The position numbers were made by a program, and so were the translations under genes. From assembly GCA_023417315.1 (NCBI GenBank), contig JAEZFW010000028.1, positions 1-64,000 on the forward strand: DNA of 64,000 bases. The letters run 5' to 3'. The notes under the pieces were generated by a model that was not told the origin of the DNA, did no database searches, and saw only the letters and a list, made by a program, of their open reading frames with translations. Below, piece by piece: positions 51,797 to 60,972 of the stretch. This DNA comes from Pseudomonadota bacterium. GTDB taxonomy: Bacteria > Pseudomonadota > Gammaproteobacteria > Steroidobacterales > Steroidobacteraceae. The number at the start of each line of letters is the position of its first letter. Position 1 is the first letter of the stretch.

Positions 51797-52849
51797 GTGC
51801 TCGCCAACTTATCCGTAGAGAACATTCGCTGCATTGAGCACGCTACCCTTGAGTTGGATCCCCGGGGCACGGGGATAGTGGGTCCGAATGGAGCGGGCAA
51901 GACTAGCCTGCTCGAGGCCATTTACTTCCTCGCCCACGGCAGATCGTTTCGAACGAGCCAGCGTTCGAAGCTCGTGGGTCCGGCGGCACGTGAAGCACGC
52001 GTCGTCGGATCGATCGTTCTTCCGGACCGTACCGTGATAGCGGGGCTTGAGCACGGCTCAGGTGAGACGCGCGCGCGCCTCGGCGGTCATGATGTCGGCG
52101 GCATTTCCGAGATCGCTGAATTGCTGCCGGTCCAGGTCATCGAGCCGGGCGTGCATCGGCTGATCGAAGAGGGCTCAATTCGGCGCAGGCGACTCCTCGA
52201 TTGGGGAGTGTTTCACGTGGAACATGACTTCCTCGTTCCCTGGCGTCGCTACCAGCGTGCGCTTGCTCAGCGCAACGCGGCATTACGCGCGGGCGGAGAT
52301 GCTCAAGTCTGGAATGCCGAGCTGGAAACGTGCGCGAGCGAAATCGATCAGCTGCGACGAAGCTATTTCTCGGGGCTCAGCTTGCAGTTCGGCGAACTCG
52401 CGACTGCGCTCTTGGGTCAGTTCTGCGAGATCGCGTATGAACGTGGTTGGCCCGGTGAGCAAACTCTGGGGCAAGCACTACACGACGCATGGCCTCGAGA
52501 CCTGAGGCTCAAAACGACGACAGTCGGACCACACCGAGCGGACCTCCATTTCCGAGTTGACGGCGCTGTCGCTCGAGACCGAGTGTCGCGGGGCCAGCAG
52601 AAGATCCTGGCGTCAGCCTTCGTGCTCGCCCAGTTGATTCTTTCTGTGCCTCACACACGCCGCCCATGCCTCCTGCTCGACGATCCAGCCGCCGAGTTGG
52701 ATGTGGATAGTTTGGGGAAAATTCTCGGAGCGATCGCGCAAACGCCCGCGCAATTGGTTGTTACTTCGCTGAGTACCGCTGGCTTACGAGGCATCGAAAT
52801 AGGTCGAACGTTTCACGTGGAACAAGGGCGATTCGCCCCAATGCTATAA
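51797..52849 (+). CDS. recF: DNA replication and repair protein RecF
   Basis: ABC/SMC-type ATPase that loads RecA at ssDNA gaps with RecOR. 350 residues; start GTG. Walker A GPNGAGKTSLLEAI (Lys35), signature VSRGQQKILASAFVLAQ, Walker B PCLLLDDPAAELD. Two parS-like 16-mers are encoded inside it, where the protein reads VFHVEH and TFHVEQ. Its 3' end carries the gyrB promoter. Confidence 0.96.
   Translation: MLANLSVENIRCIEHATLELDPRGTGIVGPNGAGKTSLLEAIYFLAHGRSFRTSQRSKLVGPAAREARVVGSIVLPDRTVIAGLEHGSGETRARLGGHDVGGISEIAELLPVQVIEPGVHRLIEEGSIRRRRLLDWGVFHVEHDFLVPWRRYQRALAQRNAALRAGGDAQVWNAELETCASEIDQLRRSYFSGLSLQFGELATALLGQFCEIAYERGWPGEQTLGQALHDAWPRDLRLKTTTVGPHRADLHFRVDGAVARDRVSRGQQKILASAFVLAQLILSVPHTRRPCLLLDDPAAELDVDSLGKILGAIAQTPAQLVVTSLSTAGLRGIEIGRTFHVEQGRFAPML
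52209..52224. promoter_or_regulatory. parS centromere site 1 (inside recF)
   Basis: TGTTTCACGTGGAACA matches the bacterial parS consensus (TGTTNCACGTGNAACA) at every defined position. It lies about 1.6 kb from the probable oriC. No parA or parB gene is in the window. Confidence 0.8.
52809..52824. promoter_or_regulatory. parS centromere site 2 (recF 3' end)
   Basis: CGTTTCACGTGGAACA differs from the parS consensus only at the outermost base. It is 600 bp from site 1 and ends 18 bases upstream of the gyrB extended -10. Confidence 0.72.
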
Positions 52850-52850
52850 T
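52842..52850 (+). promoter_or_regulatory. Extended -10 promoter of gyrB
   Basis: TGCTATAAT, an extended -10 (TGn plus perfect TATAAT), overlaps the recF stop codon and lies 27 bases before the gyrB ATG. No good -35 precedes it, as is common with extended -10 promoters. The adjacent parS site covers the -35 area. Confidence 0.6.
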
Positions 52851-52877
52851 CCGGCACCTCTCTTTTTAGGCCTGGAC

Positions 52878-55292
52878 ATGACTGATTCCGAAATCTACGA
52901 CTCAAGCAAAATCAAGGTCTTGAAGGGTCTGGACGCGGTGCGGAAGCGACCCGGTATGTACATCGGGGACACCGATGACGGTACGGGTCTTCACCACATG
53001 GTGTTCGAGGTCGTCGACAACTCAATTGACGAGGCTTTGGCTGGGTACTGCTCGCAAGTCATCGTCACAATCCACGCAGACCAGTCGGTCACCGTCGCTG
53101 ATGACGGCCGTGGAATACCTGTGGATATCCATCCGGAGGAGGGGCGCTCTGCGGCGGAAGTGATCATGACCGTCCTTCACGCTGGCGGGAAATTCGACGA
53201 TTCGTCTTACAAGGTGTCCGGTGGGTTGCACGGTGTCGGTGTGTCGGTCGTGAACGCGCTGTCCGAGTACCTGCTGCTGACGATCCATAGAGGCGGGCGG
53301 CGCTATCAGCAGGAGTACCGCATGGGCGAGCCCCAGGCGCCCCTCGCGGAGGCCGGAACGACCGAGAAACGGGGCACGATCATCCGATTCAAGCCCAGCG
53401 CCAAAATTTTCACGAACCTCGACTTCGACTACGACGTGCTGGCGAAGCGTGTTCGCGAGCTCTCGTTCCTGAACTCCGGGGTTCGAATCGAGCTGATAGA
53501 CGAGCGCGAAGACAAACGTGAGGTGTTCCACCACGAAGGTGGAATCCGCGAGTTTGTACGCTTTTTAAACCGCAACCAGGTCGCGGTGCACGACACCATC
53601 GTATGGTTCAGGACTCAGCAAGACGCAGTGACCGTTGAGCTCGGTCTGCAATGGAATGACTCCTACCAGGAGAGCATGAACTCGTACACGAATAACATTC
53701 CACAGAAGGATGGAGGCACCCATCTGGCCGGGTTCCGGAGTGCTTTGACTCGTACCCTGAACAACTACATTGAACGAGAGTTTACGGCGAAGGACAAAAT
53801 TGCGACGACGGGAGACGACGCTCGCGAAGGGCTGACGGCCATCCTGTCCGTGAAGATGCCGGACCCGAAGTTCTCCTCGCAGACGAAGGACAAGCTCGTC
53901 TCGTCTGAGATCAAGGGCATCGTCGAATCGGCTGTAAGCACCAAGCTCGAGGAATTCCTCCTTGAGCATCCGCCCCAGGCTAAAGCCATCGCTTCGAAGA
54001 TTCTCGAGGCCGCACGCGCCCGCGAGGCTGCTCGTAGAGCGCGCGAGATGACCAGACGTAAAGGTGCTCTCGACCTGGCCGGATTGCCGGGAAAGCTCGC
54101 TGACTGCCAGGAAAAGGACCCGGCTCTCTCAGAGATGTTTCTGGTTGAGGGCGACTCAGCCGGCGGCTCCGCCAAGCAAGGTCGCGACCGCAGAACGCAG
54201 GCCATCTTGCCGCTCAAAGGCAAGATCTTGAACGTCGAGAAGGCCCGCTTCGACAAGATGTTGTCATCAGCCGAGGTGGGCACGTTGATTACTGCCCTGG
54301 GGACCGGGATCGGCGCGGACGACTTCGACATTTCGAAGCTTCGGTACCACCGAATCATCGTCATGACGGACGCGGACGTAGACGGTTCGCACATCCGGAC
54401 TCTGCTACTAACCTTCTTCTACCGACAGATGCCGCAGCTCATCGAACGCGGCCATATCTACATTGCGCAGCCCCCGCTCTACAAGCTGAAGAAGGGCAAG
54501 AGCGAGCACTACGTGAAGGATGACGCCGAGCTCAACGCCATGCTGTTGAAGCAAGCGCTCGAAGACGCAGAGCTCCACCACGATCCGAAGCAGCCGCCCA
54601 TGAGTGGATCCGCACTTGAATCGTTGGCTCGCGCGTGGATGGAGGTCTCGGCCATCATCAGGCGCTCAGCTCGTCGCTACGACCAGCGAATTCTCGAGCA
54701 GATGCTCTACCTTCCCGAGGTAACGCTGGCCGGCCACGATGATCATGCGTGGCTCACGCAGTGGGGTTCGGCCCTCGAGACGCAAGCTAACGCTCAAGAC
54801 GATGCGAGCCGGCGCTACGGCATCCGCGTCATGGAGGGAGCGGCCGGTGCACCGCCTCGGCTGTTGGTTTCTCGAACTGAGCATGGCTCAACGACGGAAA
54901 AGCACATCCATCGCGAGTTCTTCGAATCAGCCGAGTACCGGAAGATCGCTGAACTATCGAAGACACTCGCCGGCCTTCTTCAGCCTGGTGCGTACGTCGC
55001 GAAGGGGGAGCAGAAGCACGAGGTGTCTAGCTTCAAGCACGCGATCAATTGGTTGCTCGAGCAAGCCAGGAAGGGGCAGATGATCCAGCGCTACAAAGGG
55101 TTGGGTGAGATGAATCCTGAACAGCTTTGGGATACGACCATAAACCCTGCGACGCGCCGACTCATTCAGGTGCGCATCGAAGATGCGCTGGCGGCTAACG
55201 ACATCTTCGCGACCCTAATGGGCGATCAAGTGGAGCCAAGGCGGGAATTCATCGAGAAGAATGCACTCGCGGTCGCGAACCTAGACGTTTAG
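52878..55292 (+). CDS. gyrB: DNA gyrase subunit B
   Basis: ATPase subunit of gyrase, 804 residues as in E. coli. GHKL ATPase with VLKGLDAVRKRPGMYIGD, EVVDNSIDEALAGYC, VADDGRGIPV and GGLHGVGVSVVNALS. Toprim with EGDSAGGSAKQGRDR and DADVDGSHIRTLLLTF; the gammaproteobacterial insert (about 550-720) and the C-terminal QRYKGLGEMNPEQLWDT follow. Fourth gene of the origin cluster. It ends 7 bp from the convergent acyltransferase gene. Confidence 0.98.
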   Translation: MTDSEIYDSSKIKVLKGLDAVRKRPGMYIGDTDDGTGLHHMVFEVVDNSIDEALAGYCSQVIVTIHADQSVTVADDGRGIPVDIHPEEGRSAAEVIMTVLHAGGKFDDSSYKVSGGLHGVGVSVVNALSEYLLLTIHRGGRRYQQEYRMGEPQAPLAEAGTTEKRGTIIRFKPSAKIFTNLDFDYDVLAKRVRELSFLNSGVRIELIDEREDKREVFHHEGGIREFVRFLNRNQVAVHDTIVWFRTQQDAVTVELGLQWNDSYQESMNSYTNNIPQKDGGTHLAGFRSALTRTLNNYIEREFTAKDKIATTGDDAREGLTAILSVKMPDPKFSSQTKDKLVSSEIKGIVESAVSTKLEEFLLEHPPQAKAIASKILEAARAREAARRAREMTRRKGALDLAGLPGKLADCQEKDPALSEMFLVEGDSAGGSAKQGRDRRTQAILPLKGKILNVEKARFDKMLSSAEVGTLITALGTGIGADDFDISKLRYHRIIVMTDADVDGSHIRTLLLTFFYRQMPQLIERGHIYIAQPPLYKLKKGKSEHYVKDDAELNAMLLKQALEDAELHHDPKQPPMSGSALESLARAWMEVSAIIRRSARRYDQRILEQMLYLPEVTLAGHDDHAWLTQWGSALETQANAQDDASRRYGIRVMEGAAGAPPRLLVSRTEHGSTTEKHIHREFFESAEYRKIAELSKTLAGLLQPGAYVAKGEQKHEVSSFKHAINWLLEQARKGQMIQRYKGLGEMNPEQLWDTTINPATRRLIQVRIEDALAANDIFATLMGDQVEPRREFIEKNALAVANLDV

Positions 55293-55299
55293 AATAATT

Positions 55300-56079
55300 T
55301 TAGAATTCACGCGATCCCGCTAGAGGGGGCGCGGATGTCGTTCGATTTTTCTGCCCGCCATTCAATGGGCGCCGGCATGGTAATGTTAAAAGCTGTGCCT
55401 CGATCCACGTTCTCACCTCGTCGTTGAGCTCTCGTGGATCGCGGTCCGCCGCCTCGATTGCGGGACCGATTCGCACCGTAATCTTCCCTCGGTGCTTGAT
55501 CCAGCCACGACGAGGCCAAAACTCCCCAGCGTTGTGAGCGACGGGGACGACTTTGCAGCCCGCGCGGGATGCGAGAAGCGCACCGCTCACTCCATACTTG
55601 CGAACCTCGCCGGAAGGCACACGAGTGCCCTCCGGGAAAATCAAAATCCAGAGCCCCTCGGCAAGCCGCTGCTTACCCTGCTCGACCACCTGATTGACCG
55701 CGACTGCTCCGGCGCTACGATTGATTGCGATAGGCTTTAGGAAGTGTACAGCCCATCCCACCATGGGGATCCACATGAGCTCGCGCTTGAGCACCCATGA
55801 CTGCGGCGGGAAGATGCTTGCCTGAGCGATGGTTTCCCAGGCGGAGGAATGCTTCCACATCGAGATGTGCGCACCTTCCGGCACATGCTCCAAACCTTCC
55901 ACCGTATAGCTCAGTCCGCAGAGCTTCTCGAGCATCCACAGCTGCGTGAGAGACCATGACCGCGCAACGGCATAAAGCCGTCTAGAAGGTAACCACGCGA
56001 CCAGCAGGACGGTGATCGCGTAAACGAACGTGCTTACGAACAAGAACGTCGTAAACAAGATCGAGCGCAGAAGCTGCAC
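55300..56079 (-). CDS. plsC: 1-acyl-sn-glycerol-3-phosphate acyltransferase
   Basis: 259 residues; GTG start. Two N-terminal membrane helices (about 5-28 and overlapping 40-50). The catalytic motif is KHSSAWET, a His-x4-Glu variant of the usual HxxxxD (typical of this Pseudomonas-like group), followed by PIAINRSAG and FPEGTRVPSGE. Transfers an acyl chain to lysophosphatidate. The last 25 residues are polar and of low complexity. It begins 5 bp after glyS and is probably in the glyQS operon. Confidence 0.88.
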   Translation of the reverse strand: MQLLRSILFTTFLFVSTFVYAITVLLVAWLPSRRLYAVARSWSLTQLWMLEKLCGLSYTVEGLEHVPEGAHISMWKHSSAWETIAQASIFPPQSWVLKRELMWIPMVGWAVHFLKPIAINRSAGAVAVNQVVEQGKQRLAEGLWILIFPEGTRVPSGEVRKYGVSGALLASRAGCKVVPVAHNAGEFWPRRGWIKHRGKITVRIGPAIEAADRDPRELNDEVRTWIEAQLLTLPCRRPLNGGQKNRTTSAPPLAGSREF

Positions 56080-56084
56080 GACGC

Positions 56085-58160
56085 TTATCCCGGAAGCTTG
56101 GAAAGGTCCGCCGCGCGCAGGAAGAGATCGCGAATCGATTTCAATAAGCCCAGCCGATTCGCGCGCAGCGCCGCGTCATCTGTCATCACCATCACACCGT
56201 CGAAGAAGCGATCAACATCGCTCTTCAGGGCAGCCAACGACGTGAGCGCTCGCTCGTACTCACGCCCTCGGAAATCGGGATCGACCTGCAGTTTGAGCAA
56301 CTCCACGTGCTCGAAAAGTTGTCGCTCCGCTGGATCGACGAGATGCTCGCTTCGGACCGCACCCGCGTCGTCGGTTGCGCTCTTCTTCAATATGTTCGCG
56401 ATTCGCTTGTTAGCACCTGCAAGCGCGCTGCTTTCAGGGAGCTGCAAGAAACTCCTCAGTGCGGCGAGCCGGGCTTCGATATCGATGACGGAGGACGGAT
56501 TTGTTGCGAGGACCGCATCGAACATCTCAGTCGTGATCGAAGCATCGTTCTCCAAAACCATGCCTCTCAAGCGCTCTGCGATGTACGTCCAGACTTCCCC
56601 GTGGAGGTCGGCCGGAGTCGCAACAGGTTGTGCTTCGATCGAACGCGCAATCAGGTCCTGCAAGTCGAGATCGAGGCGCGCCTCGAGAATGATTCTCAGC
56701 ACACCGAGCGCGGCACGGCGCAGGCCAAATGGATCGCGAGTGCCAGTGGGCTTCTGCCCGATGCTGAAGATGCCCGCGATCAAATCGAGCTTGTCAGCAA
56801 GTGCTACCGCTCGGCCTGCAGGCGTGGCAGGCAGGCGATCACCCGCGAAGCGAGGGCGATACTGCTCCTCCAACGCTTCGCATACTTCTTCGTGCTCACC
56901 GTCGTGTCGAGCGTAGTACTTGCCCATCGTACCCTGCAGCTCAGGAAACTCGCCGACCATGTTCGTGAGCAAATCGCATTTCGACAGCTCAGCCGCGCGC
57001 TGTGTGAGCGCGGCGTCGGCACCGATCGACTCAGCGATGTGAGAAGCTAGCCTCACGATACGCTCGCTTCGATCGAGCTGTGAACCGAGTTGCGTTTGAA
57101 ACGTAACTGCGCGCAACGCCGCGCGACGCGTTTGCAACGGTGCAGCTCGGTCCGTCTTCCAAAAAAATGCAGCATCGGCAAGACGCGGCCGAACCACCCG
57201 CTCGTTGCCGTCGCGAACCTTCGCGGCGTCCTTGCTATCGATGTTTGCGACCGTGATGAACGCATTCATCAAACGTCCGTGCGAATCCCGGACCGGGAAA
57301 TACCGCTGATGATCCTGCATCGTTGCGATGGGCACCTCCTGTGGCAGCTCCAGATACTGCTCTTCGAATCGTCCAGCGAGCGCGACTGGCCACTCCACGA
57401 GTGCGGTCACTTCATCAAGCAACGCCGCGTCGACGACCGCCTCACCACCCAACGAATGCGCGATCTCGGTGACGCTGCGACGAATTCGCTCCCGTCGCTC
57501 GCTTACATCCGCGATGACGAATCCTTTCTCGAGCAGCACGGCGCGATACGATGCGGGCGAACGCAGCGGAATAGGTTTCGGCGCGTGAAATCGATGGCCT
57601 CGGGTCAGCTTGTCAGCTCGGATGCCCAGTATCTCCGCGTCGATCACCGTCGAGCCGAACAGCATTAGGACCCAATGGACGGGCCGCACGAACTCTTCCT
57701 CTCCCGCGCCCCAACGCATGCGTCTAGCAATCGGCAAGGAACGCAGCGAGGCGTTCACGATTCCTTGCAACAGCGTCTGAGTTTCAGCACCTTTTCTCAC
57801 GCCAACGAACTGCAGCACTTCACCCTTCGGGCCTGCGACTCGTTGAAGCGCTTCGACCGTCGTTCCACACGAGGCGGCGAAACCTTGCGCTGCTTTCGTC
57901 GGTTGGCTGTTTGAGTCGAAGGCCTGTGCGATTGCCGGCCCTAGACGCCGTATCTCCTGATCGGGCTGGCGATCGTTCACCGCGTGGACGTGAACGGCCA
58001 TACGGCGAGGAGTCGCATACCACAGAACGTTTCCGTGAGCGATTGAGGCTGCACTCAACTCGCGTTTGATCCCTTCTGCGAAGGCTTCAGTCATCGCGAA
58101 GAGTGACTTCGGCGGAAGTTCCTCCGTACCGATCTCAACCAGGAAGTCTCTCTTAGCCAT
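56085..58160 (-). CDS. glyS: Glycyl-tRNA synthetase beta subunit
   Basis: 691 residues, normal for the bacterial alpha2-beta2 enzyme. N-terminal DFLVEIGTEELPPKSL is diagnostic, followed by GPAIAQAFDS, the HD-like catalytic region (CDLLTNMVGEFPELQGTMGKYYARHDGE, with its conserved HD pair) and DPFGLRRAALGVLRI, and a C-terminal anticodon-binding helical domain (DRFFDGVMVMTDD). It is 56 bp after glyQ. Confidence 0.97.
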   Translation of the reverse strand: MAKRDFLVEIGTEELPPKSLFAMTEAFAEGIKRELSAASIAHGNVLWYATPRRMAVHVHAVNDRQPDQEIRRLGPAIAQAFDSNSQPTKAAQGFAASCGTTVEALQRVAGPKGEVLQFVGVRKGAETQTLLQGIVNASLRSLPIARRMRWGAGEEEFVRPVHWVLMLFGSTVIDAEILGIRADKLTRGHRFHAPKPIPLRSPASYRAVLLEKGFVIADVSERRERIRRSVTEIAHSLGGEAVVDAALLDEVTALVEWPVALAGRFEEQYLELPQEVPIATMQDHQRYFPVRDSHGRLMNAFITVANIDSKDAAKVRDGNERVVRPRLADAAFFWKTDRAAPLQTRRAALRAVTFQTQLGSQLDRSERIVRLASHIAESIGADAALTQRAAELSKCDLLTNMVGEFPELQGTMGKYYARHDGEHEEVCEALEEQYRPRFAGDRLPATPAGRAVALADKLDLIAGIFSIGQKPTGTRDPFGLRRAALGVLRIILEARLDLDLQDLIARSIEAQPVATPADLHGEVWTYIAERLRGMVLENDASITTEMFDAVLATNPSSVIDIEARLAALRSFLQLPESSALAGANKRIANILKKSATDDAGAVRSEHLVDPAERQLFEHVELLKLQVDPDFRGREYERALTSLAALKSDVDRFFDGVMVMTDDAALRANRLGLLKSIRDLFLRAADLSKLPG

Positions 58161-58216
58161 CTGCCTTTTTATCTGGAGTAGTGGAAGCTCTGCGCGCTTT
58201 TGATCGAGCGTGGACG

Positions 58217-59134
58217 CTAGCGAACGCCCTGCAACATGGGAAAGCCAAGAGCCTCCCGCGTGTTGAAGTACGTCTGCGCGACTTCTTTTGCGAGCGCACG
58301 CACGCGCAAGATATAGCGCTGGCGCTCAGTCACGGAGATGGCCTTGCGCGCATCGAGCAAATTGAACGTGTGGGAGGTCTTCAGCATCTGTTCGTAGGCA
58401 GGCAGGGCTAGACCGTTCGACAACAACGTCTGACATGCCGCCTCGTGCTCATCGAAGTGACGAAACAACAACGAGGTATCCGCAAGCTCGAAGTTGTACT
58501 TCGATTGTTCGACTTCGTTCTGATGATATACGTCACCGTATGTCACTCTCCCTGACGGCCCCTCTGCCCACAAGATGTCGTAGATGCTCTCAACCCCTTG
58601 CAGATACATCGCGAGCCGCTCGAGACCGTACGTGATCTCGCCCATCACGGGGCGACAGTCGAGCCCACCCACTTGTTGGAAGTACGTGAACTGAGTGACT
58701 TCCATTCCGTTGAGCCAAATCTCCCAACCGAGGCCCCAAGCACCCAGCGTTGGCGATTCCCAGTTGTCCTCGACCAGGCGGATATCATGAGTCAGCGGGT
58801 CGAAGCCCAAGTACGCGAGTGAGCCGAGATAGCGCTCAACGATGTCTGTCGGCGAGGGCTTGAGCACAACTTGGAACTGGTAGTAGTGCTGCAGCCGAAA
58901 GGGATTGTCGCCATATCGACCGTCCGTAGGACGCCGCGAGGGCTGCACGTAGGCGGCATTCCACGGCTCCGGGCCAACGGCGCGCAGCAGCGTGGCGGTA
59001 TGAAACGTTCCGGCTCCCATCTCCATGTCATAGGGCTGGAGAATCACGCAACCTTGTTCCGCCCAGTAGCTCTGGAGCGCAAAGATCAGATCCTGGAACG
59101 TTCGCGGAGATTGAACCGACTTTCGCGCAGGCAT
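58217..59134 (-). CDS. glyQ: Glycyl-tRNA synthetase alpha subunit
   Basis: 305 residues from the ATG at 59134 (E. coli GlyQ is 303); the longer frame upstream is not conserved in type. Signatures: TFQDLIFALQSYWAEQGC, QPYDMEMGAGTFHTATLLRA, AYVQPSRRPTDGRYG, LQHYYQFQVVLKPSP and NGMEVTQFTYFQQVGGLDC. Class II core that activates glycine. Divergent from glnA. Confidence 0.97.
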   Translation of the reverse strand: MPARKSVQSPRTFQDLIFALQSYWAEQGCVILQPYDMEMGAGTFHTATLLRAVGPEPWNAAYVQPSRRPTDGRYGDNPFRLQHYYQFQVVLKPSPTDIVERYLGSLAYLGFDPLTHDIRLVEDNWESPTLGAWGLGWEIWLNGMEVTQFTYFQQVGGLDCRPVMGEITYGLERLAMYLQGVESIYDILWAEGPSGRVTYGDVYHQNEVEQSKYNFELADTSLLFRHFDEHEAACQTLLSNGLALPAYEQMLKTSHTFNLLDARKAISVTERQRYILRVRALAKEVAQTYFNTREALGFPMLQGVR

Positions 59135-59253
59135 GTGGAAGTTCGAAGCATTGGGCACAAAGAGCGCGCGAGTATAACGCCACTCGGCATCTGAGATCCG
59201 GGGCACCGCTCTGGCCCTCCTGCCTCACATTGGTGCATGAAATGGCGACATAC
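59135..59253. other. glyQ-glnA divergent region, glyQ side
   Basis: No gene. It includes a half NtrC site TGGTGCA (59231-59237) and the unresolved glyQ promoter. Confidence 0.4.
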
Positions 59254-59268
59254 GCACCATCCAGGTGC
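59254..59268 (+). promoter_or_regulatory. NtrC-binding site upstream of glnA
   Basis: GCAC-N7-GTGC is present exactly (GCACCATCCAGGTGC), the NtrC dyad consensus. It lies 65 bp upstream of the sigma-54 element, a normal enhancer position. A weaker dyad, GCGC-N7-GTGC, lies at 59316-59330. Confidence 0.7.
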
Positions 59269-59332
59269 AGTAAAGTACCCCGTCGGTGTCCAAATCTGCA
59301 TGAAACCTAGCATTTGCGCCATCTCGGTGCGC

Positions 59333-59348
59333 TGGCATGCTTCCTGCA
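59333..59348 (+). promoter_or_regulatory. Sigma-54 (-24/-12) promoter of glnA
   Basis: TGGCATGCTTCCTGCA carries the essential GG and GC dinucleotides 10 bases apart (consensus TGGCAC-N5-TTGCA). It lies about 90 bp before the glnA ATG, downstream of an NtrC site. Nitrogen-limited expression is expected. Confidence 0.75.
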
Positions 59349-59436
59349 ATTTTGCGAGCCAGACTCCTTAACCCTCCGGCTCGCAGCGGCGAGCGGCCCG
59401 AGGTCACTCAATTCGCCGCCTACCGGAGGAGACCTC

Positions 59437-60849
59437 ATGACGACGCCCGCTGAAGTTCTCAGCATGATCAAAGAAAAGGAAGTCAGGTTCGTGGATCTTC
59501 GCTTTACGGACACCCGTGGTAAGGAACAGCACGTCAGCGTGCCCGCGCACACTGTGGACCAAAGCTTTTTCGATGACGGCAAGATGTTCGACGGCTCGTC
59601 GATCGCCGGTTGGAAAGGCATCAATGAATCGGACATGGTCTTGATGCCCGACGCCGCCACCGCCGTGGTGGACCCCTTCTTCGAGGAAACAACCGTCATC
59701 ATTCGTTGCGACGTCCTCGAGCCTTCGACGATGCAAGGCTACGACCGCGACCCCCGTTCCCTCGCGAAGCGCGCCGAGGCGTACCTCAAATCGACGGGCA
59801 TCGGCGATAAAGCACTCTTTGGCCCCGAAAACGAATTCTTCATCTTCGACAACGTTCGCTACGGGACGAACATGTCGGGCTCGTTCTTCGATATCGAATC
59901 GATCGAAGCGGCTTGGAGCTCGGGAAAGAGCTACGAGGACGGCAACAAGGCGCACCGCCCGGGCGTGAAAGGCGGCTACTTTCCGGTTCCGCCAGTCGAC
60001 TCTTTCCAAGACATCCGCTCTGCGATGTGCCTAGCACTCGAAGAGCTCGGCATGAAGGTGGAAGTGCACCATCACGAAGTGGCGACCGCAGGACAGTGCG
60101 AGATCGGCGTTAATGCGAACACGCTCGTACGCAAAGCCGATGAAGTGCAGATGCTCAAATACGCCGTCCACAATGTGGCGCATGCATACGGCAAGACAGC
60201 GACGTTCATGCCGAAGCCGATCGTCGGCGACAACGGCAGCGGCATGCACGTGCACCAATCGATTTCGAAAGACGGCAAGCCGCTGTTTGCAGGTGACAAG
60301 TACGCCGGCCTGTCGGATCTCGCGCTTTACTACATCGGGGGCATCATCAAGCATGCGAAGGCCCTGAACGCCTTCACGAACTCGAGCACGAATAGCTATA
60401 AGCGTCTCGTCCCCGGTTTCGAAGCGCCGGTGATGCTCGCGTACTCCGCGCGCAATCGTTCTGCCTCCATCCGCATTCCTTGGGTCTCCAATCCGAAGGG
60501 GCGCCGTATCGAAGTGCGCTTCCCGGATTCGACGGCCAATCCATACCTCGCCTTCTCCGCGATGCTCATGGCGGGTCTCGACGGCATTCAGAACAAGATC
60601 CATCCCGGCGATGCAGCCGATAAAGATCTATACGACCTGCCCCCCGAAGAAGCGAAGAACATTCCGGAAGTGTGCTACTCGCTCGAGCAGGCGCTGCATG
60701 CACTCGATGCGGATCGTGGCTTCTTGAAGGCGGGCGGCGTGTTCACCGACGACGTCATCGATGCGTACATCGCCCTGAAGATGCAGGAGGTTACGAAGGT
60801 GCGGATGTCGACTCATCCGCTCGAGTTCGAGTTGTACTACAGCGTGTAA
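59437..60849 (+). CDS. glnA: Glutamine synthetase, type I
   Basis: 470 residues. Start ATG preceded by GGAGGAG 7 bases upstream; an earlier in-frame start is inside the promoter region. Motifs: VDLRFTDTRGKEQHVSVP, FDGSSIAGWKGINESDM, metal-site GPENEFFIFD, HHHEVATAGQCEIG, NGSGMHVHQS and the RRIEVRFPDSTANPYLA region. Tyr399 in KDLYDLPPEE is the adenylylation site, so it should be controlled by GlnE/GlnB. Followed by a terminator and the DUF4124-ntrBC genes. Confidence 0.98.
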   Translation: MTTPAEVLSMIKEKEVRFVDLRFTDTRGKEQHVSVPAHTVDQSFFDDGKMFDGSSIAGWKGINESDMVLMPDAATAVVDPFFEETTVIIRCDVLEPSTMQGYDRDPRSLAKRAEAYLKSTGIGDKALFGPENEFFIFDNVRYGTNMSGSFFDIESIEAAWSSGKSYEDGNKAHRPGVKGGYFPVPPVDSFQDIRSAMCLALEELGMKVEVHHHEVATAGQCEIGVNANTLVRKADEVQMLKYAVHNVAHAYGKTATFMPKPIVGDNGSGMHVHQSISKDGKPLFAGDKYAGLSDLALYYIGGIIKHAKALNAFTNSSTNSYKRLVPGFEAPVMLAYSARNRSASIRIPWVSNPKGRRIEVRFPDSTANPYLAFSAMLMAGLDGIQNKIHPGDAADKDLYDLPPEEAKNIPEVCYSLEQALHALDADRGFLKAGGVFTDDVIDAYIALKMQEVTKVRMSTHPLEFELYYSV

Positions 60850-60857
60850 GCCCGAAA

Positions 60858-60883
60858 GGTGGCAGGTCCTCCGGCCTGCCACC
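60858..60883 (+). terminator. Terminator after glnA
   Basis: Perfect 9-bp stem GGTGGCAGG / CCTGCCACC with an 8-base loop, followed by TGCTTTC, 9 bp after the glnA stop. The T-run is short, so partial readthrough into the ntr genes is possible. Confidence 0.75.
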
Positions 60884-60972
60884 TGCTTTCATGCCGTAGC
60901 TCGGTGACGGTGTTCACATTGCGCCGTCACCTCTTTTGTCAGGCTGAGGCGAAGCGGATATGCTCTGGTGTC

